Source of the DNA: Pseudoclavibacter sp. AY1H1
Lineage (GTDB): Bacteria > Actinomycetota > Actinomycetes > Actinomycetales > Microbacteriaceae
NCBI RefSeq assembly: GCF_002931055.1
Contig: NZ_PSXX01000001.1
Span: 744,001 to 808,000 of the forward strand
Length of the DNA: 64,000 bases
Reading direction: 5' to 3'
Below, piece after piece: positions 54,490 to 63,503 of the stretch. A program made the translations under genes and the position numbers. How positions within the stretch are numbered: the stretch's first letter is position 1; every line of letters starts with the position of its first letter. The notes under the pieces are model-generated. The model was not told the origin of the DNA and did not search any database. It worked only from the letters and a program-made list of their open reading frames with translations.

Positions 54490-55842
54490 TCAGATGCCGA
54501 GCACGGATTTGGCGATCGAGAAGTAGACGATGAGTCCCGTCGCGTCGCAGAACGTGGAGATGAAGGGTGTCGAGAAGACGGCCGGATCGACCCGGATGGA
54601 CTTCGCGACGAGCGGCATGACGCCGCCGACGGTCGCCGAGATGGTGCAGACGGAGAGCAGGGTCAGGCCGATGACGGTGCCGATGCCCACCCCGTAGAAG
54701 AACGTCGCGACGGCGAAGGCCACCGCTCCCAGCGAGATGCCGAGCACGATGCCCGTGCGCAGCTCCTTGAGGGCGACGGGCCAGGCGTTCCTCGGTCGCA
54801 CCTCTCCCATCGCCAGGGCCCTCGTCACGGTTGTCGCGGCCTGCGATCCCGTATTGCCGCCGATGCCGGTGAGGAGAGGGATGAACAGGGCGAGGGCAAC
54901 CTGCTGCTCCAGGGTCGCCTCGAAGAGCTCGAGGACGCTCACGGTCAGGATGGCGGAGATCGCGAGCACGAACAGCCAGACCACGCGCGAGCGCACGACC
55001 GCGAAGACCGGAGTGGTCAGGTAGGGGCGCCTCAGCGGCTCGGAGGCGCCGGCGTGCGCCTCGTCCTCGTCGCGGGCGGCCTCGACCATGCGGTGTGCGT
55101 CGTCGCCCGTGAGGAGACCGAGGAGGCGCTCCTCGCGGTCGACGATGGGCATCGCCAGGACCCCACGGTCGACGAGCGTCCGGGCCGTCACCTCGGCGTC
55201 GTCATCGGCGTGCGCGTAGAGGGCGGTCGCCATGTGCGCCTCGACGGCGTCGTGCGGCGACGCGAAGAACAGCTCACGGAGACTCACGACCCCGAGGAGG
55301 CGTCGACCGTCGTCGACGACGGGGATCGTGTAGATCGTCTCGGCGTCCCCGCCTCGCTGCTGGATGCGCTCGAGCGCCACTCCCACGAGCTCGTGCGCGT
55401 AGACGTGCACGTAGTCGGGGGTCATGCGCCTGCCGACGGACCCGACCGGGTAGCCGAGGATGATCGCCGTCTCGCCGCGTTCATCCGCCGGCAGCTCCTG
55501 CACGAGGCGCTTCGCGATCTTCGCCGGGAGCTCGTCCATGAGGGCGACGCGGTCGTCGGCGTCGAGCTCCGCGAAGACCCGGGCCACGTCGGCATCGGAG
55601 AGCTGCGTGACGACCTCGCGCTGAGCTGGGGCGTCCATCCGCTCGAACACGGTCATGGCCTCGTCCTTCGGCAGCAGCCGGAACGCGACCCCGGCATCCC
55701 GGGCCGGGAGGCGCTCGAGCAGCACCGCAAGGTCCGGGAGCGGCGCGCTCGCCAGGGCGGTCGCGGCGGCGCTCAGGTCTCCGCGAGCGAGTTCGGTCGA
55801 GACGAGTTCGACGAGATCGTCGAGGGAGTGGATCGGAGGCAT
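54490..55842 (-). CDS. mgtE: Magnesium transporter MgtE
   Basis: Mg2+ channel/transporter of 450 residues with the standard layout: an N-terminal superhelical domain (about 10-115), two CBS domains (about 120-245) that sense cytoplasmic Mg2+, a plug helix, and a five-helix membrane domain with PLLTGIGGNTGSQAATTVTRAL and the CDATGLIVYF pore-lining end. ATG 55842 is favoured over upstream codons because the N-terminal domain starts there. It is divergent from the UvrA-like gene. Confidence 0.95.
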   Translation of the reverse strand: MPPIHSLDDLVELVSTELARGDLSAAATALASAPLPDLAVLLERLPARDAGVAFRLLPKDEAMTVFERMDAPAQREVVTQLSDADVARVFAELDADDRVALMDELPAKIAKRLVQELPADERGETAIILGYPVGSVGRRMTPDYVHVYAHELVGVALERIQQRGGDAETIYTIPVVDDGRRLLGVVSLRELFFASPHDAVEAHMATALYAHADDDAEVTARTLVDRGVLAMPIVDREERLLGLLTGDDAHRMVEAARDEDEAHAGASEPLRRPYLTTPVFAVVRSRVVWLFVLAISAILTVSVLELFEATLEQQVALALFIPLLTGIGGNTGSQAATTVTRALAMGEVRPRNAWPVALKELRTGIVLGISLGAVAFAVATFFYGVGIGTVIGLTLLSVCTISATVGGVMPLVAKSIRVDPAVFSTPFISTFCDATGLIVYFSIAKSVLGI

Positions 55843-55899
55843 GGGGGCATCGAAGCACACCCTGCCCTCGGGATCGTGGCTCGCGCCTCGGCGGGTCGC

Positions 55900-55905
55900 T
55901 ACGAT
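55900..55905 (+). promoter_or_regulatory. -10 element of a leaderless transcript (UvrA-like gene)
   Basis: TACGAT ends 6 nt before the ATG at 55912. It fixes the start within a frame that is otherwise open for thousands of bases upstream. Confidence 0.6.
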
Positions 55906-55911
55906 CGCGGC

Positions 55912-58161
55912 ATGCATGAAACCATCCGCGTGCGCGGCGCTCGTGAGAACAACCTCAAGGGAATCGACGTCGACATCCCGAAACGCAAGCTCACGGTCTT
56001 CACGGGCGTCTCCGGATCAGGCAAGAGCTCGCTCGTGTTTGGGACGATCGCGGCCGAGTCCCAGCGACTCATCAACGAGACGTACACGGCCTTCGTGCAG
56101 TCGTTCATGCCGAGCCTCGCCCGGCCGGACGTCGAGGTGCTCGAAGGGCTGAGCGCGTCCATCGTGGTCGACCAGGAGCGCATGGGGGCAAACGCCCGCT
56201 CCACGGTCGGCACGGCGACCGACGCGCACACCATGCTCCGCATCATCTTCTCCCGCCTCGGGGCTCCGTCAGCTGGACCAGCCGGCCACTTCAGCTTCAA
56301 CCTCGCCGAGGGCATGTGCCCTCGCTGCGAGGGCATCGGACGCGTCACCGACCTCGACATCGACGAGGTCGTCGATCGAACGAAGTCGCTGAACGAGGGC
56401 GCGATCACGATTCCCGGCTACAAGGTCGATGGGTGGATGGTGCGCGGATACTCGGACGCGCCGTTCCTCGACGGCGACAAGAAGATCGCCGACTTCTCCG
56501 AGGCCGAGCTGCAGGACTTCCTGTACAAGGAGCCGACGAAGGTCAACATGCCGGCTCTCAACATGAACCTCACCTACGAGGGGCTCATCCCCCGCATCCA
56601 GAAGTCGATCCTGTCGAAGGACCCGGAGGCGGTGCAGCCCGCGATCCGGGCCTTCATGGACCGAGCGGTCACGTTCACCGCCTGCCCGGAGTGCCGAGGG
56701 GCGCGCCTGAACCAGGCGGCCCTCGCGAGCCGCATCCAGGGCAGGAACATCGCGGACTGCTCGGCGATGCAGATCAGCGACCTCGCGGCGTTCATGAAGG
56801 GCGTGCAGGACCGGCAGGTCGCCCCGGTCATCGCGACCCTGCAGGAGACGCTCGACTCCCTCGTGAACATCGGGCTCGGCTACCTGAGCCTCGACCGGGA
56901 GTCGGGGAGCCTCTCGGGTGGCGAGGCGCAGCGCGTGAAGATGGTGCGGCATCTGGGCTCGAGCCTCACCGACGTCACCTACGTGTTCGACGAGCCGACG
57001 GTTGGGCTCCACCCGCACGACATCCAGCGCATGAACGAGCTCCTGCTGCGCCTGCGCGACAAGGGGAACACGGTGCTGGTCGTGGAGCACAAGCCCGAGA
57101 CGATCGCGATCGCCGACCACGTCGTCGACCTCGGTCCCCGTGCGGGCTCCGATGGTGGGGAGCTGCAGTTCGCGGGCACCGTCGAGGGCCTGCGCGCGTC
57201 GGGGACCCTCACGGGCAAGCACCTCGACGACAGGGTCTCGCTCAAGGAGGAGCCGCGGAGTTCGAAGACGAGCCTCGAGATCCGTGGGGCGACGCGTCAC
57301 AACCTCAAGGACGTGGACGTCGATATCCCCTTGGGCGTGCTGACGGTCGTGACGGGGGTCGCAGGCTCGGGGAAGAGCTCCCTCATCCACGGGTCGATCC
57401 CGAAGTCGGCCAACGTGGTCGTCGTCGACCAGACCGCCATCCGCGGCTCCAGGCGGAGCACACCGGCCACATATACGGGGGTCCTCGACGCGATCCGGGC
57501 GGCCTTCGCGAAGGCCAACGGCGTCAAGCCGGGCCTCTTCAGTGCGAACTCCTCCGGCGCCTGCCAGAAATGCAACGGCCTCGGGGTCATCTTCACCGAC
57601 CTCGCCATGATGGCGGCGGTGTCGACGGTGTGCGAGGAATGCGAGGGCAAGCGCTTCCAAGCTGAGGTGCTCGCCTACACGCTCGACGGCAAGAACATCA
57701 GCGAGGTGCTGTCGATGTCGATCGCGGAGGCGCACGAGTTCTTCGCGACCGGTCCCGCCAACAAGGTGCTGGGGCGCCTCGTCGACGTCGGGCTCGGCTA
57801 CCTGGGGCTCGGGCAGCCGCTCACGACGCTCTCGGGGGGCGAGCGCCAGCGGCTCAAGCTCGCGATCCACATGGCAGAGAAGGGTGGCGTGTACGTGCTC
57901 GACGAGCCGACGACGGGCCTGCACCTCGCGGATGTGCGGCAGCTGCTCTCGCTCCTCGATCGGCTCGTGGACTCGGGCAAGTCGGTCATCGTCATCGAGC
58001 ATCATCAGGCGGTTATGGCGCACGCCGACTGGATCATCGACATCGGCCCCGGCGCTGGTCACGATGGCGGCTCGGTGGTGTTCGAAGGGACGCCGACGCA
58101 GCTCGTGGCCGATTCGTCGACCCTCACCGGCAAGCACCTCGCGAGCTACGTGGGCGCCTAG
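55912..58161 (+). CDS. Short UvrA-like ABC ATPase (UvrA2/DrrC class)
   Basis: A 749-residue duplicated ABC protein of the UvrA family. Walker A motifs are GVSGSGKSS (32-40) and GVAGSGKSS; signatures are LSGGEAQR and LSGGERQR; Walker B are FDEPTVGLH and LDEPTTGLH. Zinc-finger CxxC pairs are kept in CPRCEGIG, CPECRGAR, CQKCNGLG and CEECEGKR. Housekeeping UvrA has about 950 residues; the missing 200 correspond to the UvrB-binding and second DNA-damage domain, as in UvrA2/DrrC proteins linked to drug self-resistance or damage tolerance. It overlaps the convergent DUF4031 gene by 4 bp. Confidence 0.88.
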   Translation: MHETIRVRGARENNLKGIDVDIPKRKLTVFTGVSGSGKSSLVFGTIAAESQRLINETYTAFVQSFMPSLARPDVEVLEGLSASIVVDQERMGANARSTVGTATDAHTMLRIIFSRLGAPSAGPAGHFSFNLAEGMCPRCEGIGRVTDLDIDEVVDRTKSLNEGAITIPGYKVDGWMVRGYSDAPFLDGDKKIADFSEAELQDFLYKEPTKVNMPALNMNLTYEGLIPRIQKSILSKDPEAVQPAIRAFMDRAVTFTACPECRGARLNQAALASRIQGRNIADCSAMQISDLAAFMKGVQDRQVAPVIATLQETLDSLVNIGLGYLSLDRESGSLSGGEAQRVKMVRHLGSSLTDVTYVFDEPTVGLHPHDIQRMNELLLRLRDKGNTVLVVEHKPETIAIADHVVDLGPRAGSDGGELQFAGTVEGLRASGTLTGKHLDDRVSLKEEPRSSKTSLEIRGATRHNLKDVDVDIPLGVLTVVTGVAGSGKSSLIHGSIPKSANVVVVDQTAIRGSRRSTPATYTGVLDAIRAAFAKANGVKPGLFSANSSGACQKCNGLGVIFTDLAMMAAVSTVCEECEGKRFQAEVLAYTLDGKNISEVLSMSIAEAHEFFATGPANKVLGRLVDVGLGYLGLGQPLTTLSGGERQRLKLAIHMAEKGGVYVLDEPTTGLHLADVRQLLSLLDRLVDSGKSVIVIEHHQAVMAHADWIIDIGPGAGHDGGSVVFEGTPTQLVADSSTLTGKHLASYVGA

Positions 58162-59090
58162 CTGCGAATCGCTTCGAGCTCGCCCTCGAGGTTCCGTCTC
58201 GCGCGTTCCTCCCAGTCCTCCGGGGCCGCGGGTGACACGAAGAGGCGGGGCGTCGCGAGCAGCGTCTCGAGCACGGACGCGCGGCCGGCGCGCCACTGCT
58301 CATCGGTGACGTGCGCGTAGTCGCGTCTGACCAGTGCGACGTAGCGCGCGTAGCCGTCCTCCGAACGGGCGAGGACGGCGAGGTCGGCGTCCATGAGGAT
58401 CTGGCCGGCCGTGTCGCTCTCCGCCACCGCGTGGACGATGGTCGCGAGCACGAGGCGCTCGACGTCGCCGACGAGGGCGGGGTCGACGCGGAGGGCCGTG
58501 AGCCGTTCGACGGCGAGGTCGGCGCTGGCGCGTTCGTCGTCGCCGGCGGCGCCCGCGTAGACCGCGTCGTGGAACCAGGCGGCGAGCCTGGCGGTCAGCA
58601 GTTCGCGCTCGGCCAGGGGCGACCCGGTCTCGGCGGCGCGGAGGCGCATGATGTCGATGGCGTCCAGCACCGAGAGCAGGTGCGTCGCGTCGTGGTAGTG
58701 ACGGGAGGGAGCCGACCAGGCGTCCAGGAGCTCGTCGCGGAGTGCATCCGTCGCCGGCCGCCGGTCAGCAGTCACGGGCAGCTCGAGCTCGGCCCAACGT
58801 CGGATGAGGGTGAGCCGGGCTCGCTTGGGCCTGTCGCGGGCGGGCACGCGCACGCCTCCCGCCACGAGTCGGCGCACGAGCTCGGAGCCCCCGACGGGTT
58901 CGGCCCCGAGCGCGACGAGGGCGTCGTACTGCTCGGCGGGGACGTCGTAGTGGTCGACGTCGAACGCGCGGTCGCGGATGCCCGCCCTTCGGGCGAAGGC
59001 GTGCAGCTCGTCGACGGAGGCGTCGGACACGAGGTGCGAGAACGTCGTGCCGTGCGCGGGCCAGACGGGTGGATCGATCAGGATGACCAT
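58158..59090 (-). CDS. DUF4031-HD fusion protein
   Basis: A 310-residue protein. The first 75 residues match DUF4031 ([33 protein letters not shown]). The rest is an HD-like metal-dependent domain with HYHDATHLL and AAWFHDAVY as candidate metal-binding motifs, resembling predicted metal-dependent phosphohydrolases. Function is unknown. It starts 28 bp from the divergent mscR gene and follows TAGTCT by 6 nt (leaderless). Confidence 0.82.
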   Translation of the reverse strand: MVILIDPPVWPAHGTTFSHLVSDASVDELHAFARRAGIRDRAFDVDHYDVPAEQYDALVALGAEPVGGSELVRRLVAGGVRVPARDRPKRARLTLIRRWAELELPVTADRRPATDALRDELLDAWSAPSRHYHDATHLLSVLDAIDIMRLRAAETGSPLAERELLTARLAAWFHDAVYAGAAGDDERASADLAVERLTALRVDPALVGDVERLVLATIVHAVAESDTAGQILMDADLAVLARSEDGYARYVALVRRDYAHVTDEQWRAGRASVLETLLATPRLFVSPAAPEDWEERARRNLEGELEAIRS

Positions 59091-59096
59091 CCAGAG

Positions 59097-59112
59097 AGAC
59101 TACGACTACCCT
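59097..59112. promoter_or_regulatory. Back-to-back leaderless promoters in a 28-bp gap
   Basis: TAGTCT on the minus strand (59097-59102) ends 6 nt before the DUF4031 ATG, and TACCCT on the plus strand (59107-59112) ends 6 nt before the mscR ATG. The hexamers are 4 bp apart, so each -35 contact falls inside the opposite coding sequence and the promoters must compete. Confidence 0.6.
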
Positions 59113-59118
59113 TGCCAC

Positions 59119-60204
59119 ATGGTCTCCCGTGTCAAAGGTGCAGTTGTCCGTGGTAAGAACGAACCGGTGTCGATCGAGACGGTGCTGGTCCCCGATCCGG
59201 GGCCAGGCGAAGCCGTGGTCGACATCATCACGAGCGGTGTCTGCCACACCGATCTCCACTATCAGCAGGGCGGGATCAGCGACGACTTCCCGTTCCTGCT
59301 CGGCCATGAGGCCACCGGCCGCGTGTCGGCGGTCGGCGAGGGCGTGACGGAGGTCGCGGTCGGCGACCGGGTCATCCTGAACTGGCGCGCGGTGTGCGGC
59401 GAGTGCCGTGCCTGCGCGAAGGGGCAGCCTCAGTACTGCTTCAACACCCACAACGCGACGCAGAAGATGACGCTGGAGGACGGCACGGAGCTCTCCCCGG
59501 CACTCGGCATCGGCGCGTTCATCGAGAAGACGCTCGTCGCCGCCGGTCAGTGCACGAAGGTCGACGAGGAATCGGATGCGGCTGCCGTCGGCCTGCTGGG
59601 CTGCGGTGTCATGGCCGGTATCGGTGCCGCCATCAACACGGGCGAGGTGAAGCGCGGCGAGTCGGTCGCGGTCATCGGCTGCGGCGGGGTGGGCATGGCG
59701 GCGATCGCCGGGGCCGCCCTCGCCGGGGCGACGACGATCATCGCCGTCGACATCGACCCAGCGAAGCTCGAGCGTGCCGCCCACTTCGGGGCGACGCACA
59801 CCATCAACTCCCGCGAGGAGGACGTCGTCGAAGGCGTCAGGGCCCTCACGGGCGGCTTCGGAGCCGACGTGGTCATCGAGGCCGTGGGTCGCCCCGAGAC
59901 GTACAAGCAGGCGTTCTACGCTCGCGACCTCGCCGGTCGGGTTGTGCTCGTCGGGGTGCCGACGCCTGAGATGACACTCGAGCTCCCGTTGCTCGACGTC
60001 TTCGGCCGCGGCGGCGCTCTGAAGTCGTCCTGGTACGGAGACTGCCTTCCGAGCCGCGACTTCCCGATGCTCGTCGAGCAGTACCGCCTCGGCAGGCTCG
60101 ACCTGGACGCCTTCGTCTCGGAGCGCATCGGCATCGACGACATCGAGGCGTCGTTCGGCCGCATGAAGGACGGCACGGTTCTGCGTTCGGTGGTGGAGCT
60201 GTGA
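59119..60204 (+). CDS. mscR: S-nitrosomycothiol reductase / mycothiol-dependent formaldehyde dehydrogenase
   Basis: Zinc-dependent medium-chain dehydrogenase of 361 residues that oxidises S-hydroxymethyl-mycothiol or reduces S-nitrosomycothiol. Catalytic-zinc ligands are C42 (SGVCHTD) and the H63-E64 pair (LGHEATG). Structural-zinc cysteines sit in [15 protein letters not shown], and the NAD-binding motif is VIGCGGVGM. The following gene encodes a metallo-beta-lactamase protein, the same pair as Rv2259-Rv2260 in M. tuberculosis, which distinguishes it from ordinary alcohol dehydrogenases. Confidence 0.9.
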   Translation: MVSRVKGAVVRGKNEPVSIETVLVPDPGPGEAVVDIITSGVCHTDLHYQQGGISDDFPFLLGHEATGRVSAVGEGVTEVAVGDRVILNWRAVCGECRACAKGQPQYCFNTHNATQKMTLEDGTELSPALGIGAFIEKTLVAAGQCTKVDEESDAAAVGLLGCGVMAGIGAAINTGEVKRGESVAVIGCGGVGMAAIAGAALAGATTIIAVDIDPAKLERAAHFGATHTINSREEDVVEGVRALTGGFGADVVIEAVGRPETYKQAFYARDLAGRVVLVGVPTPEMTLELPLLDVFGRGGALKSSWYGDCLPSRDFPMLVEQYRLGRLDLDAFVSERIGIDDIEASFGRMKDGTVLRSVVEL

Positions 60205-60842
60205 GCGGCCACGGCAAGGTGCGCATCGACCGCGTCGTCACCAGCGGCACGTTCTCCCTCGACGGGGGCACGTGGGACGTCGACAACAACGTGTACCTCG
60301 TCGGCGACGACGAGGACGTCGTCGTGATCGACCCGGCCCACGACGCCCAGGCGGTGCGTGATGCGGTCGGCGACCGCCGGGTGCGCCGGGTGCTCCTGAC
60401 GCACGGGCACGACGATCACATCGCGGCGGCGCAGGAGTTCGCGACGCTCGTGGACGCGCCCGTCGCCCTGCACGACGGCGACCGGATGCTCTGGGATGCC
60501 GTCTACCCCGACTCGGCTCCCGACATCGAACTGGCGGACGACGACCGCATCGTGATCGATGAGGTCGACCTGCAGGTCCTGCACACGCCGGGCCATTCGC
60601 CCGGGTCAGTCTGCTTCTACGCCCCGGCCCTCGGGGCGCTGTTCAGCGGAGACACGCTCTTCAGTGGCGGGCCCGGGGCCACGGGTCGGAGCTACAGCGA
60701 TTTCGGGACGATCATCGCGTCGATCTCGGAGCGCCTGCTGACGCTGCCGGCCGAGACCAAGGTCTTCACGGGTCACGGGGACTCGACGACGATCGGGGCG
60801 GAAGCGCCGCACCTCGAAGAATGGATCGCACGTGGCCACTGA
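60201..60842 (+). CDS. Metallo-beta-lactamase-fold hydrolase (Rv2260-like)
   Basis: A 213-residue binuclear metal hydrolase with LTHGHDDHI (H68, H70, D72, H73), HTPGHSPGS and FSGDTLF, the full MBL ligand set, and VFTGHGDST near the end. By context it probably hydrolyses S-formyl-mycothiol or another mycothiol thioester made by MscR, the counterpart of S-formylglutathione hydrolase or glyoxalase II (inference). The GTG start overlaps the mscR stop by 4 bp; it is coupled also to the next gene by an 11-bp overlap. Confidence 0.9.
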   Translation: MSGHGKVRIDRVVTSGTFSLDGGTWDVDNNVYLVGDDEDVVVIDPAHDAQAVRDAVGDRRVRRVLLTHGHDDHIAAAQEFATLVDAPVALHDGDRMLWDAVYPDSAPDIELADDDRIVIDEVDLQVLHTPGHSPGSVCFYAPALGALFSGDTLFSGGPGATGRSYSDFGTIIASISERLLTLPAETKVFTGHGDSTTIGAEAPHLEEWIARGH

Positions 60843-62286
60843 GTCTCAGGCCTCGTCCGAGGCAAACGTGCCTCCCACGGCTGCGACGACGTTCGACGTC
60901 ATCGTCATCGGCGCGGGCCCCGTCGGGGAGAACGTCGCTGACCGCACCGTTCAGGGTGGCCTGAGCACCCTCATCGTCGAGAAGGAGCTGGTCGGCGGTG
61001 AGTGCTCGTACTGGGCGTGCATTCCCTCGAAGGCGCTCCTTCGGAGCGGGGCCGCTCTGCGCGCGGCGCGTGCCGTGCCGGGCAGCCGCGAGGCGGCGAC
61101 GGGAGACCTCGACGTGTCGGCGGTCCTCGCTCGTCGCGACTCGTACGTGTCCGAGTGGAGCGACGAGGGCCAGGTGGCCTGGCTCGCGGACGCTGGCATC
61201 GAGCTCGTGCGCGGGCATGCCCGCCTGGCGGGTGAGCGTGAGGTGACGGTCGGCGAGACGACGTACTCGGCGCGTGTCGCCGTCGTCGTCGCGACCGGGT
61301 CGGCGGCACTGCTGCCCGACATTCCGGGGCTCGCTGACGCGGAGCCGTGGACGAGCCGAGAGGCGACGTCCCTCGAGCGCATCCCCGAGTCGATCACGAT
61401 CATCGGCGGCGGCGTCGTGGCGGTCGAGATCGCGACGGCCTACACCGATCTCGGCGCCCAGGTGACGCTGGTCGCACGGAGCACGGTGCTCGGCAGCTTC
61501 GAGGCGTTCGCCGGTGAGGCGGTCGTGGCGGCCCTGCGTTCGCGTGGGGCGACGATCATCACGGGTGCGGCGCCAGCTGGTGTCGTCCGGGATGCGTCCG
61601 GCCGGGTCACGGTGACGCTCGACGACGGCCGCACACTCGAGAGCAGTGAGCTGCTCGTGGCGACGGGCCGGGTCCCGCGCACGGGCGATGTCGGTCTCGA
61701 GACGGCCGGGCTCGAGTCCGGGGCCTGGATCGATGTCGACGACACGATGCTCGTCCGCGGCAGCGACTGGCTGTACGCGGCGGGCGACGTCAACCATCGC
61801 GCCCTGCTGACGCACCAGGGCAAGTACCAGGCGCGGGCGGCGGGTGATGCGATCGCGGCGCGCGCCGCGGGGCGCACCCTCGACGATGGACCCTGGGGCA
61901 CGCACGTCGCGACGGCTGACCATGCCGCGGTGCCTCAGCTCGTCTACTCGGACCCTGAGGTCGCCGCTGTCGGGCTCACGGCTGGTGCCGCCGAGGAGCA
62001 GGGCCTTCGGGTGCGGGCCGTCGACGTGCCCATCGGCAACGTGTCTGGGGCTTCGCTGCACGCGGAGGGCTACGAGGGAACGGCCCGGATGGTCGTGGAC
62101 GAGGATCGCCAGGTTGTCGTCGGGTTCACCATGGTGGGCCCCGACGTGGGCGAGCTGCTGCACGCGGCGACGATCGCGGTCGTCGGCGAGGTGCCACTGT
62201 CACGGCTGTGGCATGCGGTTCCGTCGTTCCCGACGATCAGCGAGCTCTGGCTGCGGCTGCTCGAGGGATACGGGCGCCCGCAGTAG
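60832..62286 (+). CDS. Flavoprotein disulfide reductase-like NAD(P)/FAD oxidoreductase
   Basis: A 484-residue class I pyridine nucleotide-disulfide reductase relative: VIVIGAGPVGENVA for FAD, ECSYWAC (C58, C63) in place of GGTCxNxGC, IIGGGVVAVEIATAY for NAD(P), AAGDVN near the C-terminal FAD contact, and a tail HAVPSFPTISELW containing the His and Glu. The CxxxxC spacing is kept, but Tyr-Trp-Ala between the cysteines marks a separate actinobacterial subgroup whose disulfide substrate is not known to me. Overlap with the MBL gene links it to mycothiol chemistry. GTG start at 60832. Confidence 0.86.
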   Translation: MATESQASSEANVPPTAATTFDVIVIGAGPVGENVADRTVQGGLSTLIVEKELVGGECSYWACIPSKALLRSGAALRAARAVPGSREAATGDLDVSAVLARRDSYVSEWSDEGQVAWLADAGIELVRGHARLAGEREVTVGETTYSARVAVVVATGSAALLPDIPGLADAEPWTSREATSLERIPESITIIGGGVVAVEIATAYTDLGAQVTLVARSTVLGSFEAFAGEAVVAALRSRGATIITGAAPAGVVRDASGRVTVTLDDGRTLESSELLVATGRVPRTGDVGLETAGLESGAWIDVDDTMLVRGSDWLYAAGDVNHRALLTHQGKYQARAAGDAIAARAAGRTLDDGPWGTHVATADHAAVPQLVYSDPEVAAVGLTAGAAEEQGLRVRAVDVPIGNVSGASLHAEGYEGTARMVVDEDRQVVVGFTMVGPDVGELLHAATIAVVGEVPLSRLWHAVPSFPTISELWLRLLEGYGRPQ

Positions 62287-62407
62287 CAGGCGGCTCACGC
62301 GCGCGCCCACCGGCGGAGGGCGCGAGCGGGTTCTGCGAGCCCCTCCCGCCGGTACGGGGTATTGGCGCGAGGTGCTGGTGCCGGGTGCTGCTGCGGGCGG
62401 GTGGTTG

Positions 62408-62671
62408 GGCGTCAGCAGACCGGCGGCTCGGCATCACCAGACCGGCGGCTCAGCGTCAGCAGCCCGGCGGCTCGGCATTACCAGACCGCAGGCTCGGCAT
62501 CACCAGACCGCAGGCTCGGCATCACCAGACCGCGGGCTCGGCATCACCAGCCCGGCGGCTCGGCATCAGCAGCCCGGCGGCTCGGCGCCACCAGACCGCA
62601 GGCTCGGCATCAGCAGACCAGCGGCTCGGCGTCACGAGACCGCGGGCTCGGCATCACCAGCCCGGCGGCTT
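62408..62671. repeat. 12 tandem copies of a 22-bp repeat
   Basis: Twelve contiguous 22-bp units, each built on ggcatcaccagaccg followed by a (c/g)aggctc-like end, run without spacers. Variation is mostly at four positions (atc/gtc, acc/agc, aga/agc, gca/gcg/ggc). A degenerate thirteenth unit follows. Because 22 is not a multiple of 3, the encoded peptide repeats only every 22 residues. This looks like a minisatellite; copy number probably varies between strains. Confidence 0.93.
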
Positions 62672-62734
62672 GGCATCACCGAGCGTCGGCTCCGTGTCAC
62701 CTGACGGGCGGGAACCCGGCATGTGCGAGGCAGT

Positions 62735-62905
62735 GTGCATTCCAGGTTGGGCCTCGGTTCTGGCACTCGCGCTCGCTTCGGTACTCGCTCCGACCCAGGT
62801 CTCGCTCTTGCTCTGAATTCTGCGTCGGCGACGGCTCCGACTTTGACTTCGGCACCGGTTCTGACTTTGCCACCGACACCGACACCGGCACCGGCTTCGA
62901 CTTCG
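62735..62905. repeat. Low-complexity hexanucleotide-patterned stretch
   Basis: Degenerate 6-bp units such as ggcacc, gacttt, ctcgct and gacacc follow each other with about 6-bp periodicity. It is adjacent to the 22-bp repeat array and ends at the MOSC stop. It looks like decayed simple-sequence DNA. Confidence 0.55.
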
Positions 62906-62911
62906 CTTGTC

Positions 62912-63496
62912 TCAGCCGCCGTGGTCGCCGGAGAAGACCTGACGAACTGTCGGCGCACCCTCATCAGCAGTCTCGAGGACTTCGACGGTGTCGCCCGCCG
63001 CGATCTTGCCGTTCTTCGCGACGCGAAGGTAGGCGCCGACGCGGGCGGCTGCGCTGAATCGCTTCACCCAGCCACGTTCGTCGTCTCCCCCGACCCACCT
63101 GGCGAAGGTCTGGCATGGGACGCGCGGGGCGGTCACGACGAGTTCGACGACGCGGGATGAGCCCGCGGCGGTGAGGTCTCCGATGCGGAGGGTGTCACCG
63201 ATGTGGAGGTCGTTGACGTCGAGCCCGTCGATGCGGAGGTTCTCGCCGAAGAACCCCGGAGGGAGCTGGCGGCCGAGTTCCTCGGCCCAGTGGTCGGCGT
63301 CAACCTGCGAGTAGGCGTAGACCGCCTGGTCGAGGCCGCCGTGGTGCTTCCGATCGGCCTGCACGTCGCCGTAGACCCCGTAGCGCCCCACCTTGACGGG
63401 CCCCTCGAGGGTCCGCTTGTCGATCGCGGTCACGCCGACGGCACCCGGGTCCCGGCGGAGCTGCGCTACGGCGCAGACGGCGAGCAGCTGGGCCAA
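62912..63496 (-). CDS. MOSC-domain protein
   Basis: A protein of about 194 residues of the MOSC (molybdenum cofactor sulfurase C-terminal) type related to YiiM: AVGVTAIDKRTLEGPVKVG, DRKHHGGLDQAVYAY, FFGENLRIDGLD, and the conserved Cys in APRVPCQTF. YiiM-type proteins use molybdenum cofactor for N-hydroxylated substrate reduction. The start is uncertain: a TTG at 63496, 7 bp after the DUF5997 stop, fits the usual N-terminus, and no ATG or GTG is suitably placed. It is co-directional with the DUF5997 gene. Confidence 0.84.
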   Translation of the reverse strand: MAQLLAVCAVAQLRRDPGAVGVTAIDKRTLEGPVKVGRYGVYGDVQADRKHHGGLDQAVYAYSQVDADHWAEELGRQLPPGFFGENLRIDGLDVNDLHIGDTLRIGDLTAAGSSRVVELVVTAPRVPCQTFARWVGGDDERGWVKRFSAAARVGAYLRVAKNGKIAAGDTVEVLETADEGAPTVRQVFSGDHGG

Positions 63497-63503
63497 GGTC
63501 GGC

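Larger units (their letters stand above)
62287..62911. other. 625-bp intergenic region with repeats
   Basis: This convergent gap between the flavoprotein and MOSC genes holds a 12-copy tandem repeat (62408-62671) and a low-complexity pyrimidine-patterned stretch (about 62735-62905). Open frames run through it on both strands, but they carry no recognisable domain and arise from the repeat, so no gene is called. A short GC-rich hairpin (ccggcggaggg/ccctcccgccgg) lies at about 62310-62352. Confidence 0.7.

Noticed and set aside
53356-55911. Upstream extension of the UvrA-like gene
   Set aside because: Open by chance opposite mgtE and the LuxR gene; UvrA homology begins at 55912 next to a -10 hexamer.
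62408-62671. CRISPR array
   Set aside because: Units are contiguous with no unique spacers, and no cas gene is in the window.
61844-62816. Plus-strand open frames through the 22-bp array encoding repetitive peptides
   Set aside because: They start inside the flavoprotein gene in another frame, have no ribosome site, and their repeats follow from the DNA repeat; the 22-bp period rotates all frames.
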